64,000 bases of DNA from Streptomyces parvus. Lineage in GTDB: Bacteria > Actinomycetota > Actinomycetes > Streptomycetales > Streptomycetaceae. The position numbers were made by a program, and so were the translations under genes. Below are positions 43,257-52,003 of this stretch, one piece after another; the stretch's first letter is position 1, and each line of letters opens with the position of its first letter. The notes beneath the pieces are model-generated. The model searched no databases. It was not told where the DNA came from and worked only from the letters and a program-made list of their open reading frames with translations. The DNA lies in the NCBI RefSeq assembly GCF_014648875.1, contig NZ_BMRY01000002.1, positions 496,001-560,000 of the forward strand, written 5' to 3'.

Positions 43257-44063
43257 ATGCGAGGTAGCGAACCGGACAGCCGGGACCCGGCCACCAGGCC
43301 GAACCGGATCCACGTGGTCAGCGACGTGCACGGCAACACCGAGGCCCTGGCCCGCGCGGGGGACGGCGCCGACGCCCTGATCTGTCTCGGTGACCTGGTT
43401 CTTTTCCTCGACTACGCCGACCACTCGCGCGGCATCTTCCCCGATCTGTTCGGCAGGGAGAACGCGAGCCGCATCGTCGCCCTGCGCACCGCCCGCCGCT
43501 ACGACGAGGCCCGCGCCTTCGGCCGCGAGCTGTGGGCCGGCCGCGACCGCAACACCGAGATCCTTGGAGCCGTACGCAAGCAGTACGCCGAACTCTTCGC
43601 TGCCTTCCCCACTCCGACGTACGCCACGTACGGCAACGTCGACGTCCCCGGCCTCTGGCCCGAGTACGCCGGCCCCGGCACCACCGTGCTCGACGGCCAG
43701 CGCGTCGAGATCGGCGGCCGGGTCTTCGGCTTCGTCGGCGGCGGCCTCAGGACCCCGATGAACACCCCTTACGAGATCAGCGACGAGGAGTACGCCGCCA
43801 AGGTCGAGGCGCTCGGCCCGGTCGACGTCCTCTGCTCGCACATCCCGCCCGAGGTCCCCGAGCTGACCTACGACACCGTCGCCCGCCGCTTCGAACGCGG
43901 CAGCACCGCCCTGCTGGACGCGATCCGCACCACCCGCCCCCGATACGCGCTTTTCGGCCATGTTCACCAGCCGTTGGTCCGCCGGATGCGCATCGGCACC
44001 ACCGAGTGCGTCAACGTCGGCCACTTCGCCTCGACCGGAACGCCCTGGGCGCTGACCTGGTGA
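43257..44063 (+). CDS. Calcineurin-like metallophosphoesterase
   Basis: A 268-residue two-metal phosphoesterase. All core motifs appear: SDVHGN (about 22-27), CLGDLV, YGNVDVPG, SHIPPEVP and FGHVHQPLV. Substrate is unknown; relatives act on cyclic nucleotides, phosphoproteins or other phosphoesters. The transcript is probably leaderless. It is followed by the SRPBCC/ArsA-like/glucokinase string on the same strand. Confidence 0.9.
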   Translation: MRGSEPDSRDPATRPNRIHVVSDVHGNTEALARAGDGADALICLGDLVLFLDYADHSRGIFPDLFGRENASRIVALRTARRYDEARAFGRELWAGRDRNTEILGAVRKQYAELFAAFPTPTYATYGNVDVPGLWPEYAGPGTTVLDGQRVEIGGRVFGFVGGGLRTPMNTPYEISDEEYAAKVEALGPVDVLCSHIPPEVPELTYDTVARRFERGSTALLDAIRTTRPRYALFGHVHQPLVRRMRIGTTECVNVGHFASTGTPWALTW

Positions 44064-44172
44064 GCGCGGGCGGCCGGGCCGTGGACCGGAGCGCCCCGGG
44101 CACGCGATAGCCTGCACAGCGGCAGGCTCCTGCCGACAGCGACCGGTATCACCGCACTGGAGGGCCACGGCG

Positions 44173-44622
44173 ATGGCTGAACACACCAGCTCGAGCATCA
44201 CGATCGAGGCGGCACCGGCCGACGTCATGGGCGTGATCGCCGACTTCGCCCGCTACCCGGAGTGGACCGGCGAGGTCAAGGAGGCCGAGGTCCTCTCCAC
44301 CGACGACCAGGGCCGCGCCGAGCAGGTCCGCCTCGTCCTGGACGCCGGGGCGATCAAGGACGACCACGTCCTCGCCTACACCTGGACCGGCGAGAACGAG
44401 GTCAGCTGGAGCCTCGTCAAGTCACAGATGCTGCGCTCCCTGGACGGCACCTACGCCCTCACCCCCGTCGCCGGCGGCGAGCGCACCGAGGTCACCTACC
44501 GGCTCGCCGTCGACGTCAAGATCCCGCTGCTCGGCATGATCAAGCGCAAGGCCGAGAAGGTCATCATCGACCGCGCCCTCGCCGGTCTGAAGAAGCGCGT
44601 CGAGTCCGCCCCCAAGGCCTGA
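44173..44622 (+). CDS. SRPBCC (START-like) ligand-binding protein
   Basis: A 149-residue helix-grip protein (MAEHTSSSITIEAAPADVMGV) of the polyketide cyclase/dehydrase-like family, which binds hydrophobic ligands in a cavity. GGAGGG precedes the ATG. It is five bases upstream of the ArsA-like ATPase, so the two are probably co-translated and may work together. No catalytic residue can be assigned. Confidence 0.88.
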   Translation: MAEHTSSSITIEAAPADVMGVIADFARYPEWTGEVKEAEVLSTDDQGRAEQVRLVLDAGAIKDDHVLAYTWTGENEVSWSLVKSQMLRSLDGTYALTPVAGGERTEVTYRLAVDVKIPLLGMIKRKAEKVIIDRALAGLKKRVESAPKA

Positions 44623-44627
44623 GCGAC

Positions 44628-45815
44628 ATGCGTACGGTCCTGGTCACCGGCCCCGGCGGCGCGGGCCGTACCACCGTCGCGGCGGCCACCGCACTGGCCG
44701 CCGCCGACCGCGGCAGCCGCACCCTGCTGCTCTCCGCCGAGGCCATACCCGGCTTCCCGGCCGCCACCGGACCCACCCCGGTCACCGACCGCCTCGACCA
44801 CGTCCGCATCGACTCCGGCGAGCACTTCCGCGCCGAACTCACCGAGCTGCAGAACCGTGCCTCCGGTGTGCTGGACCTCCTCGGCGCGGGCCGGCTGGAC
44901 GGCGAGGAGCTCACCGAACTCCCCGGATCCCCGCAGCTCGCCCTGCTGCACACCCTGCGCCGCGCCGCCGAGGGCGACCTGTCCGGCTACGACACCCTCG
45001 TCGTCGACCTCCCGCCGCTGACCGAGGCCCTGGCGTTGCTCGCCCTCCCGGAACAGCTCCGCCGCTATCTGCGTCGGCTGCTCCCCGCCGAACGCCAGGC
45101 CGCCCGCGCCCTGCGCCCCGTCCTCGCCCAGCTCGCCGGGGTACCGATGCCCGCCCAGTGGCTGTACGAGGCCGCCGCCCGCAAGGACGAGGAGCTGGCC
45201 GCCGTCCAGGCCCTCATCGAGGACGGGACCACCACGCTCCGGCTGGTCGCCGAGCCGGGACCGGCCGCCGAGGACGCCCTGCGCACCGCCCGGACCGGCC
45301 TCGCCCTGCACGGGCTGACCGCCGATCTGCTGGTCGCCTCCCGCGTGCTGCCCCGGCACTCCTCCGACCCCTGGTTCGCCGCGCTCGCCGCCCGGCAGGA
45401 GAAGTGCCTGGACCACTGGCACCAGGACCTGGCCCCTGTCCTCCCCGTGCACGAGGCCGCCCACCTGGGCCGCGATCCCGAGGGCGCGGACGACCTGGCC
45501 GCGCTGGAGATCCCCGCCCCCGACGAGCGGCCGTCCGGCCGGGCCGGCGACCCCTGGTGGACCGAGGAGGAGCAGGACACGGACGACGGGACCACGACCA
45601 TCGCCTGGTGCCTGCCGCTGCCCGGAGCCGCCAAGGAGGACCTGCGCCTGGTCCGCCGGGGCGACGAACTGCTCCTGACCGTCGGCCCCTTCCACCGGAT
45701 CGTGCGGATCGCCTCCGCGCTGCGCCGCTGCACCGTCTCCGGCGCGGCCCTGGCCGACGGCGTGCTGCGGGTGCGGTTCACCCCGGACCCGGCCCTGTGG
45801 CCGCGTACCTCCTGA
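44628..45815 (+). CDS. ArsA/GET3-like P-loop protein with altered Walker A
   Basis: A 395-residue protein of the ArsA-related ATPase type, starting MRTVLVTGPGGAGRTT. The P-loop reads GPGGAGRTT where ArsA/GET3 has GKGGVGKT: both the signature lysine and the Walker A lysine are replaced, by Pro and Arg. DTLVVDLPPLTEAL fits switch II/Walker B. The C-terminal part (about 310-395) resembles the small chaperone-like ArsA C-terminal domain, with IAWCLPLPGAAKEDLRL. ATP binding may be weak or lost. It lies five bases after the SRPBCC gene. Confidence 0.85.
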   Translation: MRTVLVTGPGGAGRTTVAAATALAAADRGSRTLLLSAEAIPGFPAATGPTPVTDRLDHVRIDSGEHFRAELTELQNRASGVLDLLGAGRLDGEELTELPGSPQLALLHTLRRAAEGDLSGYDTLVVDLPPLTEALALLALPEQLRRYLRRLLPAERQAARALRPVLAQLAGVPMPAQWLYEAAARKDEELAAVQALIEDGTTTLRLVAEPGPAAEDALRTARTGLALHGLTADLLVASRVLPRHSSDPWFAALAARQEKCLDHWHQDLAPVLPVHEAAHLGRDPEGADDLAALEIPAPDERPSGRAGDPWWTEEEQDTDDGTTTIAWCLPLPGAAKEDLRLVRRGDELLLTVGPFHRIVRIASALRRCTVSGAALADGVLRVRFTPDPALWPRTS

Positions 45816-45897
45816 ACGCCGTGCGGCCATTCGGGTAACGTCGGTAGTACGTGAACCGCAGGCCGACCGTCGGCCGCCCGCGTCGCAGGAGTCCGCC

Positions 45898-46365
45898 ATG
45901 AGTGAAGCCACCGATCGTCCCGTCGACGGCGACGCGTGGGCCGACGCCTGCGCCGAGGACCTCGCGGCCGAGCAGGCCCGCCGCCGCGCGCAGTACGGCC
46001 CGCCGCCCGGATCCGCCGCCGAGGAGCTGCGCAAGCTGGTCGACGCCGTCGCCGACAAGGTCTCCTCGCTCCAGACCCCGCTGCTCGGCGTCGCCGCCCC
46101 CGCGGTCCAGCAGGCCATCCGGCAGGCGAAGTCCGCCGTGGAACCCGTCATCGAGCGCAACCCCCAGGTCTTCGACCACCTCGCCGCCGCGGGCAACGAA
46201 CTGCTGGCCGCCTACCGCTCCGCGGTGGAGGGCCAGGAGAGCCGCTGGACCCGCACCACCGAGGGTGCGTCGGGGACCGCGGGCCCCTCGAAGAAGGCCG
46301 CCGACGACCCGTCCGACCCCCGGGACGAGGGCCCTTCCGGCACCGAACGCATCGACCTGGACTGA
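45898..46365 (+). CDS. DUF5304 family protein
   Basis: A 155-residue acidic protein starting MSEATDRPVDGDAWADACAEDLAAEQ, with AGGAG before the ATG. A predicted helical middle (about 40-112) is followed by a disordered Asp/Ser/Pro-rich tail. It matches the DUF5304 family. It lies 75 bases upstream of glkA, and from memory is part of the known glkA upstream gene set in S. coelicolor; its role is not established. Confidence 0.8.
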   Translation: MSEATDRPVDGDAWADACAEDLAAEQARRRAQYGPPPGSAAEELRKLVDAVADKVSSLQTPLLGVAAPAVQQAIRQAKSAVEPVIERNPQVFDHLAAAGNELLAAYRSAVEGQESRWTRTTEGASGTAGPSKKAADDPSDPRDEGPSGTERIDLD

Positions 46366-46440
46366 CCGGCTCCGGCCGGTACCGGGCGCGGCCTCGGGTA
46401 CGGTTGCCCCTAGCGGGGCTCGACCGAAACTGAGGGATTC

Positions 46441-47382
46441 ATGGGACTCACCATCGGCGTCGATATCGGCGGCACGAAGATCGCGGCTGGAGTGGTCGAC
46501 GAAGAGGGCCGGATCCTCTCGACGTTCAAGGTGGCGACCCCGCCGACCGCCGAAGGCATCGTCGACGCGATCTGCGCGGCGGTCGCCGGGGCGAGCGAGG
46601 GTCACGACGTGGAGGCCGTCGGCATCGGCGCCGCCGGTTACGTCGACGACAAGCGCGCCACCGTCCTCTTCGCACCGAACATCAACTGGCGTCACGAGCC
46701 GCTCAAGGACAAGGTCGAACAGCGCGTCGGCCTGCCCGTCGTCGTCGAGAACGACGCCAACGCCGCGGCCTGGGGCGAATACCGCTTCGGGGCCGGCCAG
46801 GGCCACGACGACGTCATCTGCATCACGCTCGGCACCGGCCTCGGCGGCGGCATCATCATCGGCAACAAGCTGCGCCGCGGACGCTTCGGCGTGGCCGCCG
46901 AGTTCGGCCACATCCGGGTCGTCCCGGACGGTCTGCTCTGCGGCTGCGGCAGCCAGGGCTGCTGGGAGCAGTACGCCTCCGGCCGCGCGCTCGTCCGGTA
47001 CGCCAAGCAGCGCGCCAACGCCACCCCCGAGAACGCCACCGTCCTGCTCGGCCTCGGCGACGGCTCGGTGGACGGCATCGAGGGCAAGCACATCAGCGCG
47101 GCAGCCCGCCAGGGCGACCTGGTGGCCATCGACTCGTTCCGCGAGCTGGCCCGCTGGGCCGGCGCCGGACTGGCCGACCTCGCCTCGCTGTTCGACCCGT
47201 CCGCGTTCATCGTCGGCGGCGGCGTCTCGGACGAGGGCGAGCTCGTCCTCGACCCGATCCGCAAGTCGTTCCGGCGCTGGCTGATCGGCGGCGAATGGCG
47301 CCCGCACGCCCAGGTGCTCGCCGCCCAACTCGGCGGCAAGGCAGGGCTCGTGGGCGCGGCCGACCTGGCCCGCCAGGGCTGA
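46441..47382 (+). CDS. glkA: ROK-family glucokinase
   Basis: A 313-residue ATP-dependent glucose kinase. It starts MGLTIGVDIGGTKIAAG (phosphate loop), with the catalytic Asp105 in VENDANAAAWGE, LGTGLGGGIIIG, and the ROK zinc site EFGHIRVVPDG plus CGCGSQGC. From established work the S. coelicolor orthologue is the main glucose kinase and is required for carbon catabolite repression. GAGGGA precedes the ATG. A hairpin follows the gene. Confidence 0.97.
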   Translation: MGLTIGVDIGGTKIAAGVVDEEGRILSTFKVATPPTAEGIVDAICAAVAGASEGHDVEAVGIGAAGYVDDKRATVLFAPNINWRHEPLKDKVEQRVGLPVVVENDANAAAWGEYRFGAGQGHDDVICITLGTGLGGGIIIGNKLRRGRFGVAAEFGHIRVVPDGLLCGCGSQGCWEQYASGRALVRYAKQRANATPENATVLLGLGDGSVDGIEGKHISAAARQGDLVAIDSFRELARWAGAGLADLASLFDPSAFIVGGGVSDEGELVLDPIRKSFRRWLIGGEWRPHAQVLAAQLGGKAGLVGAADLARQG

Positions 47383-47403
47383 GTCCCGTACGGCACGACG
47401 CAT

Positions 47404-47445
47404 CGGACGCCCGTCGCCGCCCTCCGGGGCAGCGGCGGGCGTCCG
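47404..47445 (+). terminator. glkA hairpin terminator
   Basis: A stem of 14 pairs with one G-T wobble (47404-47417 with 47432-47445) and a 14-base loop lies 21 bases past glkA. Confidence 0.65.
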
Positions 47446-47461
47446 CCGTATCGTGGCCCGC

Positions 47462-48214
47462 ATGGTCCTGACGCCCCTGCCCGACTCCCGTACCGAGCCG
47501 GACGGTTCAGCCGTCATCAGAGTGCTGAGCTACAACGTCCGCTCCATGCACGACGACACCGCCGCCCTGGCCCGGGTCATCCGCGCCTGCGCACCCGATC
47601 TGGTCCTCGTTCAGGAGGCCCCGCGCTTCTTCCGCTGGCGCAAGGCCGCCGCCCGGCTCGCCAAGAGCAGCGACCTGGTGGTGCTGAGCGGCGGGGCCAC
47701 CGCCGCCGGACCCCTGCTGCTGTGCTCGCTGCGCGCGCGGGTCGAGCGCACCGAGGACGTCCTGCTGCCCCTCACCCCCGGTCTGCACCGCCGGGGCTTC
47801 GCCACCGCCGTCGTACGGATCGCCGGGGCCCGGCTCGGGGTGCTGAGCTGCCATCTGAGCCTCCAGCGCGACGAACGCCTCACCCAGGCCGGCCGGCTGC
47901 TGGAGCAGCTCGCCTCGATGGGCGTGGAACACGCGGTGGCGGGCGGCGACCTCAACGACGTACCGACGGGGAAGGCGTTCCGGCACCTGGCCGGGGAGCT
48001 CCAGGACTGCCGGGCCGTCGCCCCGTGGGGCGGCGAGCTGACGTTCCCGCCCGACGCGCCCCGCAAGCGCATCGACGCCGTCTTCGCGACCCCGGGCATC
48101 GAGGTGCTCGGCTGCGGAGTCCCGGCCGGGCTCCCCGGGGTCAGTGACACGGACCTGAGGGCGGCCACGGACCATCTGCCGGTCCTGGCCGCCCTCAGAG
48201 TGCCTGCCGGATGA
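47462..48214 (+). CDS. Endonuclease/exonuclease/phosphatase (EEP) family hydrolase
   Basis: A 250-residue cytoplasmic EEP-fold enzyme. Motifs are LSYNVRSMHDD, LVLVQEAPRFF (metal-binding Glu), SCHLSLQRDE, GGDLNDVPTG and ATDHLPVLA (catalytic Asp-His). The fold hydrolyses phosphodiesters in nucleic acids or lipids; the substrate cannot be told. ATG at 47462 was chosen; GTG at 47453 would add three residues. Confidence 0.88.
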   Translation: MVLTPLPDSRTEPDGSAVIRVLSYNVRSMHDDTAALARVIRACAPDLVLVQEAPRFFRWRKAAARLAKSSDLVVLSGGATAAGPLLLCSLRARVERTEDVLLPLTPGLHRRGFATAVVRIAGARLGVLSCHLSLQRDERLTQAGRLLEQLASMGVEHAVAGGDLNDVPTGKAFRHLAGELQDCRAVAPWGGELTFPPDAPRKRIDAVFATPGIEVLGCGVPAGLPGVSDTDLRAATDHLPVLAALRVPAG

Positions 48215-48261
48215 CGGTCACAACGGCCCTCGCGCCTCGGAGCCGGGCCCGGTGACCGTCA
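48212..48261. terminator. Symmetric hairpin containing both convergent stop codons
   Basis: TGACGGTCAC (48212-48221) and GTGACCGTCA (48252-48261) form a perfect 10-bp stem. Each arm begins with the stop codon of one of the two converging genes. The 30-base loop has further GC-rich pairing potential. Confidence 0.6.
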
Positions 48262-48954
48262 CACGACCGCGCCGCGCCCCGGGTCGCCGAAGGTGTCGTC
48301 ATCGTCGTCGCTCGGCATCCGGGCGACCAGGGTGGCGAAGCCGCCGAGGAAGCCGCCGACGCAGAGCGTCGTGAGCCACCACGTCATCTCCCACTGGAGC
48401 AGCACCGCGATCAGCATCAGCACCGGCCCGCCGATCACCGCGAGCCAGGCGAACTTCGCCGTGACGTCGGCCTCCGGCAGCGGCGGCGGCTCCGGGGGCA
48501 CGAAGTGGCCCTCGTCCCCGTCGTCCGGCTGGTCGATGCCGTCGTCCTTGGACTCGGGCAGTTCGTAGTCGCGCGGGCCCGCGACGCCGGGCGCGAAGAC
48601 CACCGAGCTGCCCAGCGGCTTCTTCTCCGGCGGCTTCGGGGGCGTCTTTCCGGACCCCTTGTCCGCCGGTTCACCGGCCGAGCCGTCGCCGGACCCCGTC
48701 ACATTGCGCTGGTCGTCCTCCAGCAGGGCCAGGTCCTCGATGGACTTGAACGGCTTGGCGCCCGGCGGGTCCGGCGGCTCCTCCCCGTACCCCGCGACGA
48801 TCGCGGCCCACGCCGCGTCCTCGTCGATCGCCCGCTCCTGCTCCGCTCCCCCGTCCCCCGCCGGCTTCGTCCCCTCCGGGACGGCCGCCGGCTTCGTGGG
48901 GCGCGGCTCGCGCTCCTCGTCGCTTCCTGTGCGTTCCGCGTCGTGCTCAGCCAC
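48259..48954 (-). CDS. Membrane protein with long acidic cytoplasmic N-terminus
   Basis: A 231-residue protein starting with GTG at 48954 (AEHDAERTGSDEE). The first 165 residues are acidic, Pro-rich and probably disordered. Two membrane helices follow (about 168-187 and 191-211), then an acidic DDDDD tail. It overlaps the upstream esterase gene by eight bases. The family is conserved in Streptomyces with no known function. Confidence 0.78.
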   Translation of the reverse strand: MAEHDAERTGSDEEREPRPTKPAAVPEGTKPAGDGGAEQERAIDEDAAWAAIVAGYGEEPPDPPGAKPFKSIEDLALLEDDQRNVTGSGDGSAGEPADKGSGKTPPKPPEKKPLGSSVVFAPGVAGPRDYELPESKDDGIDQPDDGDEGHFVPPEPPPLPEADVTAKFAWLAVIGGPVLMLIAVLLQWEMTWWLTTLCVGGFLGGFATLVARMPSDDDDDTFGDPGRGAVV

Positions 48955-49726
48955 CGGACGTGCTCCCCTTCATCCCGACGTTCGGTGCGAGACGGCCGAT
49001 GAACCGGTAGCTCTCATCGAAGATCCGCTCCGCATCATGGTCCAACGTCGCCACGTGGTAGCTCTGTTCCAGCAGGATCTCGGAAACATCCGTGGAGGAG
49101 ATCCGGCTGAGGATCCGCGCGCTGTCGGCGGGCGGCACGACATGGTCCTGCGGGCTGTGCAGCAGCACCACCGGCTGGGTCACCTGGGGCAGCTCCCCGT
49201 CGACCAGCCGGAAGAACTTCCGCACCGAGTGGGCCGCGTGCAGCGGAACCCGGTCGTAGCCCACCTCGTGCGAGCCCGGCAGCGCGATGTCGTCGGCCAG
49301 ACCCTTCGTCGTACGCACGAGGTGGCGGGCGACCGGCAGCGCGTACGCCGAGAGGCCGTGCACCTTGTTGGCCGGGTTGACCAGCACCAGACCGCTGATC
49401 GCGTCCCCGTGCTTGGCCGCGAGCCGCAGGGACAGCGCGCCGCCCATGGAGAGCCCGAAGACGAAGACCTGCTCGCACGTCTCGGTGAGGACCCGAAGCT
49501 CCCGGTCCACCTCCGCGTACCAGTCCTGCCAGCCGGTGGCCGCCATGTCCTCCCAGCGGGTGCCGTGGCCCGGCAGCAGCGGCAGCGAGACCGTCAGTCC
49601 GCGCTCGGCGAGGTAGTCGGCCCAGGGGCGCAGCGACTGCGGGGATCCGGTGAAGCCATGGCAGAGGAGGACACCGACCTCTCCGCCCTCGTGGCGGAAC
49701 GGCTCGGCTCCAGGGAGGACCGGCAC
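48947..49726 (-). CDS. Alpha/beta-hydrolase, carboxylesterase/monoacylglycerol-lipase type
   Basis: A 259-residue hydrolase. The triad is Ser93 in VFGLSMGGAL, Asp194 in HSPQDHVVP and His224 in SYHVATLD; the oxyanion loop is LCHGFTGSP. GTG at 49726 (VPVLPGAEPFRHEGG) was chosen because AGGAG lies six bases upstream; longer frames have no such site. It overlaps the membrane protein gene and is divergent from the acyltransferase, consistent with a lipid-related role. Confidence 0.9.
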   Translation of the reverse strand: MPVLPGAEPFRHEGGEVGVLLCHGFTGSPQSLRPWADYLAERGLTVSLPLLPGHGTRWEDMAATGWQDWYAEVDRELRVLTETCEQVFVFGLSMGGALSLRLAAKHGDAISGLVLVNPANKVHGLSAYALPVARHLVRTTKGLADDIALPGSHEVGYDRVPLHAAHSVRKFFRLVDGELPQVTQPVVLLHSPQDHVVPPADSARILSRISSTDVSEILLEQSYHVATLDHDAERIFDESYRFIGRLAPNVGMKGSTSGG

Positions 49727-49950
49727 CAAGGTCTCCTGTTCGTGGGACGGGGCGGGGAGGACGCACCTGGGGGAGTGCTTGACGGATGACTTCACCGTAC
49801 GCGACCGGACCGACACCGACCAGGGCCGTCACGTCCTCACGCGGCGCCCCCCACGGCCCCGCCCGGAAGGGCGGGTCTCCCCATGCCGGGCAGCGGCCGC
49901 GACGGCGGCACAGGCTAATCTCTAGCGACAGCACACAGGAGGAACCAGAG

Positions 49951-50721
49951 TTGATCTACGGCGCCATGAAGTTCTCCATCGGCGGGTCCCTGAAGCTCGC
50001 CTTCCGGCCGTGGGTGGAGGGCCTGGAGAACATCCCCGAGCGCGGGCCCGCGATCCTCGCCAGCAACCACCTCTCCTTCTCCGACTCGTTCTTCCTCCCG
50101 GCCGTGCTGGACCGCAAGGTCACGTTCATCGCCAAGGCCGAGTACTTCACCTCGCCCGGTGTGAAGGGAAAGCTCACCGCCGCCTTCTTCAAGGGCGTCG
50201 GCCAGCTCCCCGTCGACCGCTCCGGAGCCCGCGGCGCCGGTGAGGCGGCGATCAGGGCGGGCATCCAGGTCATCGAGAGCGGCAACCTCTTCGGCATCTA
50301 CCCCGAAGGCACCCGCTCGCCCGACGGCCGCCTCTACCGAGGCAAGCCCGGCGGCCTCGCCCGGGTGGCCCTGGCCACCGGCGCCCCCGTCATCCCGGTC
50401 GCCATGATCGACACCGAGAAGATCCAGCCGCCCGGCCAGGTGGTGCCCAAGCTCATGCGCCCCGGCATCAGGATCGGCAAGCCGCTGGACTTCAGCCGCT
50501 ACCAGGGCATGGACGGCGACCGCTTCATCCTGCGCTCGGTGACCGACGAGGTCATGTACGAGATCATGAAGCTCTCCGGCCAGGAGTACGTGGACATCTA
50601 CGCCACCGCCGCCAAGCGCCAGATCGCCGACGAGGCGAAGGCCAGGGCCGAGGAGACCAAGCGGGAGCGGAAGCAGGCCGCCGCGGGCAACGGAAACGGA
50701 ACGGAACGGTCCGGCGCGTAG
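49951..50721 (+). CDS. 1-acyl-sn-glycerol-3-phosphate acyltransferase family
   Basis: A 256-residue PlsC-type acyltransferase for phospholipid synthesis. Motif I is NHLSFSD (His40 and Asp45), and motif III is YPEGTRS (Glu119 to Arg122). The start is TTG at 49951, set by AGGAGG eight bases upstream. A charged C-terminal tail of about 30 residues (AKARAEETKRERKQ) ends the protein. The 224 bases before it hold the divergent esterase promoter but no gene. Confidence 0.93.
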   Translation: MIYGAMKFSIGGSLKLAFRPWVEGLENIPERGPAILASNHLSFSDSFFLPAVLDRKVTFIAKAEYFTSPGVKGKLTAAFFKGVGQLPVDRSGARGAGEAAIRAGIQVIESGNLFGIYPEGTRSPDGRLYRGKPGGLARVALATGAPVIPVAMIDTEKIQPPGQVVPKLMRPGIRIGKPLDFSRYQGMDGDRFILRSVTDEVMYEIMKLSGQEYVDIYATAAKRQIADEAKARAEETKRERKQAAAGNGNGTERSGA

Positions 50722-50752
50722 CCGCGTCGTTGACCGTCCGGGGGGTGTGGCC

Positions 50753-52003
50753 ATGGCCAAGCGTGAGCGGGTCGTACGGATGTCGGTCGAGCTGCCGCTG
50801 TGGCGTGCGCTGACGGGCTACCGCGTCCTGACGATGATCTACGCGGTGCTGCTCGCGATCTTCGGCAGGGACAACTTCGGCCAGCAGAGGTTCGAGCGGC
50901 CCTGGGTCGCCGTCGCGTATCTGGCGTTCCTCTTCGTCTGGACGCTCGCCACGCTGCCGAAGGTCCGCTCGGCGGCGAACTGCACCAAGCGCTTCCTCGT
51001 CGCGGACCTGGTCGTCGCGCTGACCGGCATCCTGCTCACCCCGCTCGCCGACGTCGACAGCCAGTCCTTCGACGGCCCGACGCTGCCGTCGATCTGGACG
51101 GCCGGCGCGGTTCTCGCCTTCGCCATCAAGGGCGGCTGGCGGTGGGCGGCCTTCGCCTCCACCTTCGTCGCCGCCGCCAACATCATCCAGCGCGGCGAGC
51201 CCAGCCGGGACACTTACCACAACGTCCTGCTGGTCTGGGTCGCCTCCATCGCCATCGGCTACGTCGTCGAGGTCGCCCGCGCCAGTGAGCGCACCCTCGC
51301 CCGCGCCCTGGAGATCGAGGCCGCCACCCGCGAACGCGAACGGCTCGCCCGCGACATCCACGACAGCGTGCTCCAGGTCCTCGCCATGGTCCAACGCCGC
51401 GGCGCCGCCATCGGCGGCGAGGCGGCCGACCTGGGCCGGATGGCCGGGGAACAGGAGGTCGCCCTGCGCACGCTGGTCTCCAGCGGCCTCGTGCCCCCCA
51501 CCCGGGTCTCCGAGGACGCCGCCGAGGGCGCCGTGGTCCGCACGGTCGAGGTCGACGAGGAGGGCCCCGTCGACACGGCCCCCTGCGACCTGCGCGCCCT
51601 GCTCGCCCCGCACGCCGGATCCCGGACGAGCTTCGCCGAGCCGGGCGCCCCGGTGCTGCTCCCCGCCGCCTCGGCCCGGGAGCTGGCCGCCGCCGTCAGC
51701 GCCGCCCTGGACAACGTCCGGGTGCACGCGGGCCCGGACGCCCAGGCGTGGATCCTGGTCGAGGACGAGCCGGACGAGGTGATCGTCACGGTCCGGGACG
51801 ACGGCCCGGGCATCCCCGAGGGGCGGCTCGCCCAGGCCGAGGGGGAGGGGCGGCTCGGGGTGGCGCTCTCCATCCGCGGCCGGCTGCGCGATCTGGGCGG
51901 CACGGCAGAGCTGATCTCGGTGCCCGGACAGGGCTGCGAGGTCGAGTTGAAGGTTCCCAAAGCACCGAAGGTTTCCCGGGGGAAGGCAGGAACGGCCCGA
52001 TGA
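50753..52003 (+). CDS. macS: MacS-family sensor histidine kinase
   Basis: A 416-residue sensor kinase. The N-terminal DUF5931 membrane domain has about five hydrophobic segments (about 20-40, 50-68, 82-98, 112-126, 130-146 and 158-172). Phospho-acceptor His203 lies in LARDIHDSVLQVL, and an ATPase domain ends with DDGPGIPEG and EGRLGVALSIRGRL. The order and type match MacS of S. coelicolor MacRS, reported to affect aerial development and actinorhodin. ATG at 50753 was chosen; GTG at 50747 is possible. It overlaps macR by ATGA. Confidence 0.88.
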   Translation: MAKRERVVRMSVELPLWRALTGYRVLTMIYAVLLAIFGRDNFGQQRFERPWVAVAYLAFLFVWTLATLPKVRSAANCTKRFLVADLVVALTGILLTPLADVDSQSFDGPTLPSIWTAGAVLAFAIKGGWRWAAFASTFVAAANIIQRGEPSRDTYHNVLLVWVASIAIGYVVEVARASERTLARALEIEAATRERERLARDIHDSVLQVLAMVQRRGAAIGGEAADLGRMAGEQEVALRTLVSSGLVPPTRVSEDAAEGAVVRTVEVDEEGPVDTAPCDLRALLAPHAGSRTSFAEPGAPVLLPAASARELAAAVSAALDNVRVHAGPDAQAWILVEDEPDEVIVTVRDDGPGIPEGRLAQAEGEGRLGVALSIRGRLRDLGGTAELISVPGQGCEVELKVPKAPKVSRGKAGTAR

